This document shows positions 42,265 through 47,097 of a stretch of 47,097 bases of DNA, piece after piece. The stretch's first letter is position 1. Each line of letters opens with the position of its first letter. The stretch covers positions 1 to 47,097 of the forward strand of contig DATFVB010000206.1 of NCBI GenBank assembly GCA_035260525.1, given 5' to 3'. The stretch comes from Thermoanaerobaculia bacterium. GTDB lineage: Bacteria > Acidobacteriota > Thermoanaerobaculia > UBA5066 > DATFVB01. Position numbers and translations under genes: made by a program. The notes beneath the pieces were generated by a model. It was not told the DNA's origin. It made no database searches and worked only from the letters and a program-made list of their open reading frames with translations.

Positions 42265-43392
42265 CTACACGAACCGGAACAGGATCTCGTTCGACACGAG
42301 AAACCCCCGCTCGGTGAGCGCGTAACGCTCGCCGCGCCGCTCGATCAACCCGGCGTCGATCCAGCGCGGCCAGTCCTCGCGGAGCGCGGCGTCGCCGCGT
42401 TCGGCGAGCCACGACTCGATCCGCTCCGCCGGGATCCCCTCGCGCGTGCGCGCCGCGAGCAGGATCTCCTCCCGCTCGCGCTCGACATCGTCGATCGCCC
42501 GATCGGCGACCGTCGGGCGGCGGCCGTGCGCGATCGCGTCGAGGTAGGCGCCGAGAGACGCCGTGTTCGCCCTTCGGCGCTCGTCCCAGAGCTCGTGGGC
42601 GCCGACCCCGAGGCCGAGCGTGGGAACGCGCCGCCAGTACTTCGCGTTGTGGCGGGCCGCCGACCCCGGCCGGGACCAGTTCGACACCTCGTCGTGGCGG
42701 AAGCCGGCGTCGCACAGGAGACGGCCGGCGTCGAGATACGCGTCCGCCTGCGCGTCGTCGGTGAGATAGCGCCCGGGATGGAGGCGGCGGTCCTCCGCGA
42801 TCCGCTTCGCCTTGTCGAGCTCGAGGATGTAGATCGAGACGTGGCCGGCCGGGCCGGCGGCGAGCCGGGAGACGTCGGCGAGCAGTCCTCCGCGCTCCTG
42901 CCCGGGAATGCCGATCATCAGATCGGCCGACATCGCGAGTCCGGCCGACGCGAGCCGATCGATCGCGCGCGCGGCGTCCTCGCCGGTGTGGATCCGGTCG
43001 ATCGCCCGAAGCTCCTCGTCGCGAAACGACTGGACGCCGAGCGACACCCGGGTCGCGCCGGCCTCCCGCCACGCGGCCGCCGCGGCGTCCGTGACATCGT
43101 CCGGGTTCGCCTCGATCGTGATCTCCGAACCGTCCTCGAATTCGAAGGCCGCCCGCAGGTCGGCCAGAAGCGCGGCGAGGAGGTTCGGCGGAACCGTCGA
43201 CGGCGTCCCGCCGCCGAGATAGAGCGAGTCGAAACCCGCCCCGCCCGCCTCGGGCGCGACGAGCTCCGCCTCCCGGCGGAGCGCTTCGAGATAGCGGTCG
43301 CGGCTCGAGAAATCGGTCGTGAGCACGAAGGTGCAGTAGGAGCACCGGCGCACGCAGTACGGGACGTGGACGTAGAGGCCGGCGGGGGTCAC
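42265..43392 (-). CDS. hemW: HemW-like radical SAM heme chaperone
   Basis: 375 residues. N-terminal GLYVHVPYCVRRCSYCTF gives C13-x3-C17-x2-C20, and the following residue pattern (CTF, no fourth Cys) separates HemW from the oxygen-independent coproporphyrinogen oxidase HemN. SLYLGGGTPS, GVQSFRDEELRAIDRIHT and a C-terminal winged region (ERFGLTERG-like: GERYALTERGFLVSNEIL) fit the family. HemW handles heme delivery, in keeping with a heme-rich respiratory chain. GTG start overlaps the upstream gene's stop. Confidence 0.9.
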   Translation of the reverse strand: MTPAGLYVHVPYCVRRCSYCTFVLTTDFSSRDRYLEALRREAELVAPEAGGAGFDSLYLGGGTPSTVPPNLLAALLADLRAAFEFEDGSEITIEANPDDVTDAAAAAWREAGATRVSLGVQSFRDEELRAIDRIHTGEDAARAIDRLASAGLAMSADLMIGIPGQERGGLLADVSRLAAGPAGHVSIYILELDKAKRIAEDRRLHPGRYLTDDAQADAYLDAGRLLCDAGFRHDEVSNWSRPGSAARHNAKYWRRVPTLGLGVGAHELWDERRRANTASLGAYLDAIAHGRRPTVADRAIDDVEREREEILLAARTREGIPAERIESWLAERGDAALREDWPRWIDAGLIERRGERYALTERGFLVSNEILFRFV

Positions 43393-44369
43393 CGGGCGAT
43401 TCCGGCGAGGACGGCTCGGGCGAGGCGCGCCTCGGGAGAGTCGGGCGGCCAGAGAATGCGAAGGTTTCCTTCCCGCTCGAGGTCGGCCACGTCGCGGTCG
43501 AAATCTTCGACCCGGCGGGCCGCGGCGAGGAGCGCCGAGGCGCGCGGCTCCTCCCCCGCCTCCGCCTCGCTCTCGAACGCGTCGGCCAGCCGCGCGTTCG
43601 CCTCGAAATCCCGCCTCCCGACGAGGGGCGGGATGCGCGCGGGAATGCCGGCGCGAGCCGCGAGCGCCCGGAATCGCGACCTCGCTTCGTCGGTTCCCCG
43701 ATCCCAGTCGCGATGATGGACGGCGTCGAAGAACGCGTCGGCGCGGTCCGGATGGCGCGCCGCGAAATCGCCGTGGATCGCGGCGCGGGAAGCTCCGTCT
43801 CCCGAGAGAGGGAATCCGGCGGCGAACGCCGCTCCCGAGCCGGCGGCCGCTCCGAAGAAGGCGGCGAGGAAGTCCTCCTCCCCCGTCCAGCCGGGAATCC
43901 ACGGCAGCGCCACTCCGGAGGGCCGGGCGCCCCCCGCGAACCGTTCCCAGAACTCGTCCGCGGCGAGCGTTCCGTCCCACACGACGACGCGCGCGAGGTC
44001 GGGCCCCGCGGCGATCTCGTTCGTGGCGCGGTCGGCGGTCTCGACGAGGACCGATGCGCGCCCGAGCCGCCGCGCGGCCTCGACCGCGGCCGCCGCCGCG
44101 CCGTACACCGGCTCGGCGGGCGCGGCGGGCCCGACGAGGATCCTCCCGGCGGCCGCGCGCGCGAATGCGTCCGACCACGCATCGGGCGAGGACGGACCCG
44201 CGGCGGTCGCGATCTCCCCCGGCCGCCGGTACGTCCCGCGCCACGGATCGCCGCCCGGCGCGTCGTAGCCGGGATACGGGAGCGCGCGCACGCGGCCGCG
44301 AGCGCCGGCGAAGGGATGGAACTCGCCTCGCCGCACGGCGGCCGGCGCCGACCCTTCGTAGACGATCAT
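43389..44369 (-). CDS. Cysteine-free protein resembling a radical SAM (SPL-like) barrel
   Basis: 326 residues without a single Cys. The middle (ILVGPAAPAEPVYGAAAAAVEAARRLGRASVLVET) and the run ALPWIPGWTGEEDFLAAFFGAAAGSGAAF then HGDFAARHPDRADAFFDAVHHR (each shown in part) follow the order of Rv2578c/spore-photoproduct-lyase-type radical SAM proteins: TDPYQP-like strand, APxIPGLND-like strand, HxPDRA helix. At the N-terminus HPFAGARGRVRAL occupies the place of NPYxGCxxxCxYC, with A, V and L where the three Cys would be. It therefore looks like a relative that lost its cluster. This is a by-eye alignment. It sits between ribE and hemW, overlapping both. Confidence 0.55.
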   Translation of the reverse strand: MIVYEGSAPAAVRRGEFHPFAGARGRVRALPYPGYDAPGGDPWRGTYRRPGEIATAAGPSSPDAWSDAFARAAAGRILVGPAAPAEPVYGAAAAAVEAARRLGRASVLVETADRATNEIAAGPDLARVVVWDGTLAADEFWERFAGGARPSGVALPWIPGWTGEEDFLAAFFGAAAGSGAAFAAGFPLSGDGASRAAIHGDFAARHPDRADAFFDAVHHRDWDRGTDEARSRFRALAARAGIPARIPPLVGRRDFEANARLADAFESEAEAGEEPRASALLAAARRVEDFDRDVADLEREGNLRILWPPDSPEARLARAVLAGIAR

Positions 44370-44950
44370 CGTCGGAGCAGCGACTCGACCCAGCGGGCGA
44401 TCATGTCGGCCTCGAAGTTGAGCCGCGAGCCGGGCCGGCGGCCGCGGAGCGTCGTCGCGCGAAACGTGTGCGGGATCACCGCGACCGAGAAGCGGCCTCC
44501 CCGCACGCCGATCGCCGTCAACGAAATCCCGTCGAGGGCGACGGATCCCTTCTCGATCACGTAACGGCCGAGCGCGCGCGGGACCGCGAACCGGAAAATC
44601 CAGGAGTCCCCTTCCGGCTCGACGGAGACGACCCGAGCGATCCCGTCGACGTGCCCCGAGACGAGGTGGCCGGAGAGGCGGTCCGCGAGGCGCACGGCAC
44701 GCTCCAGGTTGACGGCGTCCCCGTTTCGGAGCTCTCCCAGGGTCGTTTTCCGGAGGGTCTCCGGCGAGAGATCCGCGCGAAACAGCGCGGAGCCGGCGAG
44801 CGCGGTGAGACAGACCCCCGACACGGAGATGCTCTCCCCGCGCCGAAAGCGCCCGAAACGCGCCGGCGGACGCACGGCCAGGCGCGCTCCCGCGGGCGAG
44901 ACGTCGATCCGATCGACGCGGCCGGTGGCGGAGACGATGCCGGAAAACAC
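44366..44950 (-). CDS. ribE: Riboflavin synthase, alpha subunit
   Basis: 194 residues with two tandem lumazine-binding barrels. The N-terminal MFSGIVSATGRV, ISVSGVCLTA and the repeat junction RLSGHLVSGHVDG followed by SVALDGISLTAIG are diagnostic. It makes riboflavin by dismutation of two dimethyl-ribityllumazines. It lies 15 bp after ribD and its stop overlaps the cysteine-free gene (ATGA). It supplies flavin for NuoF among others. Confidence 0.96.
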   Translation of the reverse strand: MFSGIVSATGRVDRIDVSPAGARLAVRPPARFGRFRRGESISVSGVCLTALAGSALFRADLSPETLRKTTLGELRNGDAVNLERAVRLADRLSGHLVSGHVDGIARVVSVEPEGDSWIFRFAVPRALGRYVIEKGSVALDGISLTAIGVRGGRFSVAVIPHTFRATTLRGRRPGSRLNFEADMIARWVESLLRR

Positions 44951-44965
44951 GTTACGCCTCCCCCT

Positions 44966-46063
44966 TCAATTCCGGGTCCTCCCCGTCACGAGCAGGTCCG
45001 GGCCGAGCGCCGACGCCGTCATGCCGGAGAGCGCCGGCGCCTTCGCCAGGGGAACGCCCGGGCCGCCGAGAATCGGCCAGGCGCCGGCGCCCCCGAGGAG
45101 CTTCGGAGCGAGGATGATCGCCCAGCGGTCGATCAGCCCCGCGGCGTGGAACTCCGTCAGCGTCCGCGTGCCTCCTTCGACGATGAGCCCGGTGACGTCT
45201 TCGGCGCCCAGCCGGGCGAGCGCCGCGGCGAGGTCGATTCCCCTTCCGCGGCGCGCGCGCCGCAGCCGCACGACGCGAACGCCGCGGGAAGCGAGGCGCC
45301 GTTCCTTCGCCGCGTCCCCCCGCGAAGAGGTCCAGATCTCCGCGCCGGTTCCCCGGAAGATCGGAAGCGCCTCGGGGACGCGGAACGCGCCGTCGAGCAC
45401 GATGCGGCGATGCGGCGTCGTCCGGTTCCATCCGAGCCGGCGAGTCAGCCGCGCGCGGTCGTGCTCCGCCGTCGCGGCCCCGACGACGATCGCGTCGAAC
45501 TCCTCCCGCCACTCGAGGGAGCGACGCCGCGCCGCCGGCCCGCTGATCCACCGGGACTTCCCCCGGGAATCGGCGATCCGGCCGTCCAGCGTGGCGGCGA
45601 CCTTCGCGAGGACGAAGGGACGGCCGCGGGTGATCCAGACGTCGTACCGCTCGTTCTGGAGCGCCGATTCGCGGGCGAGCACGCCGTGTTCGACCTCGAT
45701 CCCCGCCGCGCGGAGCCGGCGGAAGCCGCGCCCCGCGACCCGGGGGTTCGGGTCGCGGCGCGCCGCGACGACGCGGCGGATGCCGGCGCGGACGATCGCA
45801 TCGGCGCAGGGCCCCGTGCGCCCCTGGTGCGCGCACGGCTCGAGCGTCACGTAGAGCGTGGCGCCCTTCGCGCGTCCCCCGGCGGCCGCGAGCGCCTCGA
45901 TCTCCGCGTGCGGCTCTCCCGCGCGGCGGTGCCAGCCCTCCGCGACGAAGCGTCCTCCCCTCACGAGGACGGCGCCGACCATCGGGTTCGGCGAGGTGGA
46001 CCAGCGCCCCTTCTCCGCGAGCGCGAGCGCCCGGCGCATCCACGTCTCGTCGTCCGTCTTCAT
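44966..46063 (-). CDS. ribD: Riboflavin biosynthesis deaminase-reductase
   Basis: 365 residues, bifunctional. The deaminase domain (about 1-145) has zinc ligands in GEPHAEIEAL (H52, E54 catalytic) and PCAHQGRTGPC (C77, C86). The reductase domain (about 150-365) has KVAATLDGRIAD, ISGPAARR and GLIVEGGTRTLTEFHAAGLID. It catalyses the two steps after GTP cyclohydrolase II. Its ATG overlaps the ftsY stop (ATGA). Confidence 0.96.
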   Translation of the reverse strand: MKTDDETWMRRALALAEKGRWSTSPNPMVGAVLVRGGRFVAEGWHRRAGEPHAEIEALAAAGGRAKGATLYVTLEPCAHQGRTGPCADAIVRAGIRRVVAARRDPNPRVAGRGFRRLRAAGIEVEHGVLARESALQNERYDVWITRGRPFVLAKVAATLDGRIADSRGKSRWISGPAARRRSLEWREEFDAIVVGAATAEHDRARLTRRLGWNRTTPHRRIVLDGAFRVPEALPIFRGTGAEIWTSSRGDAAKERRLASRGVRVVRLRRARRGRGIDLAAALARLGAEDVTGLIVEGGTRTLTEFHAAGLIDRWAIILAPKLLGGAGAWPILGGPGVPLAKAPALSGMTASALGPDLLVTGRTRN

Positions 46064-46986
46064 CCGTCCAGCAGGGCCGCCGCGAAGTCGCGGGCGTCGA
46101 AGGGCACGAGGTCGTCCTGGCCCTCCCCGACGCCGACGGCGACGACCGGTATCCCGAGCTCCCGAAGGATCGCGAGCACGACCCCTCCTTTGGCGGTTCC
46201 GTCGAGCTTGGTCAGGACGACGCCGGTGACGCCGGCCGCCTCGACGAACCGCTTCGCCTGCGCCAGGCCGTTGCTCCCGGTCGTGGCGTCGAGGACGAGG
46301 AGGCTGCGGTGCGGGGCGCCCGCGACTTCCCGCCCCGCCACCCGGCGCATCTTCGCGAGCTCCTCCATCAGGTTGAATTTCGTGTGGAGGCGTCCGGCGG
46401 TGTCGACGTACAGCACGTCGGCCTTACGGGCGCGGGCGGCCGCGATCGCGTCGTGCACGACCGCCGCGGGGTCCGATCCTTCGGAATGCTTGATGACGGG
46501 CGCACCGATCCGGTCGCCCCACGTCTGCAGCTGCTCGATCGCCGCCGCCCGGAACGTGTCGGCGGCGGCGAGGATCACCCTCCGCCCCGCCGCGATGTCG
46601 CGCGCCGCGAGCTTGGCCGCCGTCGTGGTCTTCCCCGTCCCGTTCACTCCCACGATGAACACGATCTCGGGCCGGGATTCGGGGACGTGCTCGGTCGGGG
46701 CGGTCGCGAGCAGCGCGTCGATCTCCTCCTTCAGGAGCACGCGCAGCTTCGGAAGGTCCTCGGGCCGGTAGCGGCGCGCGCGCGCGGCGACGCCGGCCAC
46801 GAGCGTCCCCGCCGTCTCCGCGCCGACGTCGGCCGCGATGAGCGCCTCCTCCAGGGTCTCCAGCACGGACGCGTCGTAGCCGAGCTTCTCCTTGACCGCC
46901 CCCTCGATCTTCTCGAGGATCTCGGTGTGCGTCATGAAGAGCCCGCGCTTGATCTTGGAGAAGAATCCCGAGGCCTTGTCGGCCAT
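46060..46986 (-). CDS. ftsY: Signal recognition particle receptor FtsY
   Basis: 308 residues. N domain about 1-90 (helical bundle), then the G domain with GVNGTGKTTTAAKLA (about 106-120), DTFRAAAIEQLQ, the DTAGRLHTKFNLMEEL switch and TKLDGTAKGG. The acidic A region of E. coli FtsY is absent, as in many bacteria. It brings ribosome-nascent chain complexes to the Sec translocon. ATG 46986 is preferred; GTG 46998 would add four residues. The upstream partial gene ends 26 bp before it. Confidence 0.95.
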   Translation of the reverse strand: MADKASGFFSKIKRGLFMTHTEILEKIEGAVKEKLGYDASVLETLEEALIAADVGAETAGTLVAGVAARARRYRPEDLPKLRVLLKEEIDALLATAPTEHVPESRPEIVFIVGVNGTGKTTTAAKLAARDIAAGRRVILAAADTFRAAAIEQLQTWGDRIGAPVIKHSEGSDPAAVVHDAIAAARARKADVLYVDTAGRLHTKFNLMEELAKMRRVAGREVAGAPHRSLLVLDATTGSNGLAQAKRFVEAAGVTGVVLTKLDGTAKGGVVLAILRELGIPVVAVGVGEGQDDLVPFDARDFAAALLDG

Positions 46987-47012
46987 CAGCCCCCCCACGC
47001 CGCCGGAGCGGT

Positions 47013-47097
47013 TCAGAGATTCTCGCGCAGGTCGGCCGACGCGCGGGAGAGCTGGCGGCGGGCGAGCGCCGGAGCGACCGAGTCGTCCGTCAGCAGC
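47013..47097 (-). CDS. C-terminal end of an unidentified protein (cut by window edge)
   Basis: The last 27 residues of a reading frame that enters from the right edge and stops at TGA 47013, ending ALARRQLSRASADLRENL. It is charged and helix-prone. Too little is present to assign a family. It is probably cotranscribed with ftsY, 26 bp downstream. Confidence 0.5.
   Translation of the reverse strand, partial: LLTDDSVAPALARRQLSRASADLRENL

Overview
The window is about 47 kb of GC-rich bacterial chromosome, densely coding, with nearly every ORF in a tightly packed operon. The best guess for the source is Acidobacteriota or a close relative. The reasons are a VWFA-related protein of the type common in that phylum, an alternative-complex-free caa3 oxidase set, a TonB/ExbB/ExbD1/ExbD2 cluster and very high GC. 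This is inference from gene style; no rRNA gene is present to settle it. No tRNA, rRNA, CRISPR array, insertion sequence or phage gene was seen.

Layout, left to right. 1-995 (-) holds a glycosyltransferase and the start of a polysaccharide deacetylase. 1048-4068 (+) holds an M48 protease, a cyclophilin-type isomerase and an unknown secreted protein that runs into a CGAAAT-type intergenic repeat. 4199-15740 (+) is a complex I operon, nuoA-E-F-G-H-J-K-L-M-N, ending with the NADH-sensing repressor gene rex. A sigma70-type promoter and a Rex-like palindrome lie just in front of nuoA. nuoB, nuoC, nuoD and nuoI are not in the window. 15889-18163 (+) holds lipA, a TonB-C-like secreted protein and a HAD phosphatase. 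It converges with a degenerate NtrC-like regulator at 18126-19127 (-).

19169-29432 (-) is a long leftward block. From its upstream end it reads MscS channel, asparaginase II, UbiD decarboxylase, then caa3 oxidase subunits II, I and III, a small membrane protein, CtaG, an Nramp-like transporter and a PRC-barrel-like protein. 29485-32458 (+) holds a tiny ORF, a TlpA-like thioredoxin, an outer-membrane barrel and a VWA protein. 32468-39006 (+) holds a DUF2064 transferase, Nnr, TsaE, a DUF502 protein, a TPR lipoprotein, TonB, ExbB and two ExbD proteins, closed by a hairpin terminator. hppA (proton-pumping pyrophosphatase) and an orphan secreted protein follow. 42265-47097 (-) holds HemW, a cysteine-free radical-SAM-like protein, RibE, RibD, FtsY and the tail of one more gene.

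Functionally the window is dominated by membrane bioenergetics: NADH entry (complex I), terminal oxidation (caa3), pyrophosphate-driven proton pumping, TonB energy transduction, and redox control by Rex. Two sequence-level themes recur. About two dozen gene junctions use 4-bp ATGA/GTGA/TTGA overlaps. Several operon-leading genes have a TANNNT -10 hexamer only 6-7 nt before the start codon and no Shine-Dalgarno sequence, which suggests leaderless mRNAs.
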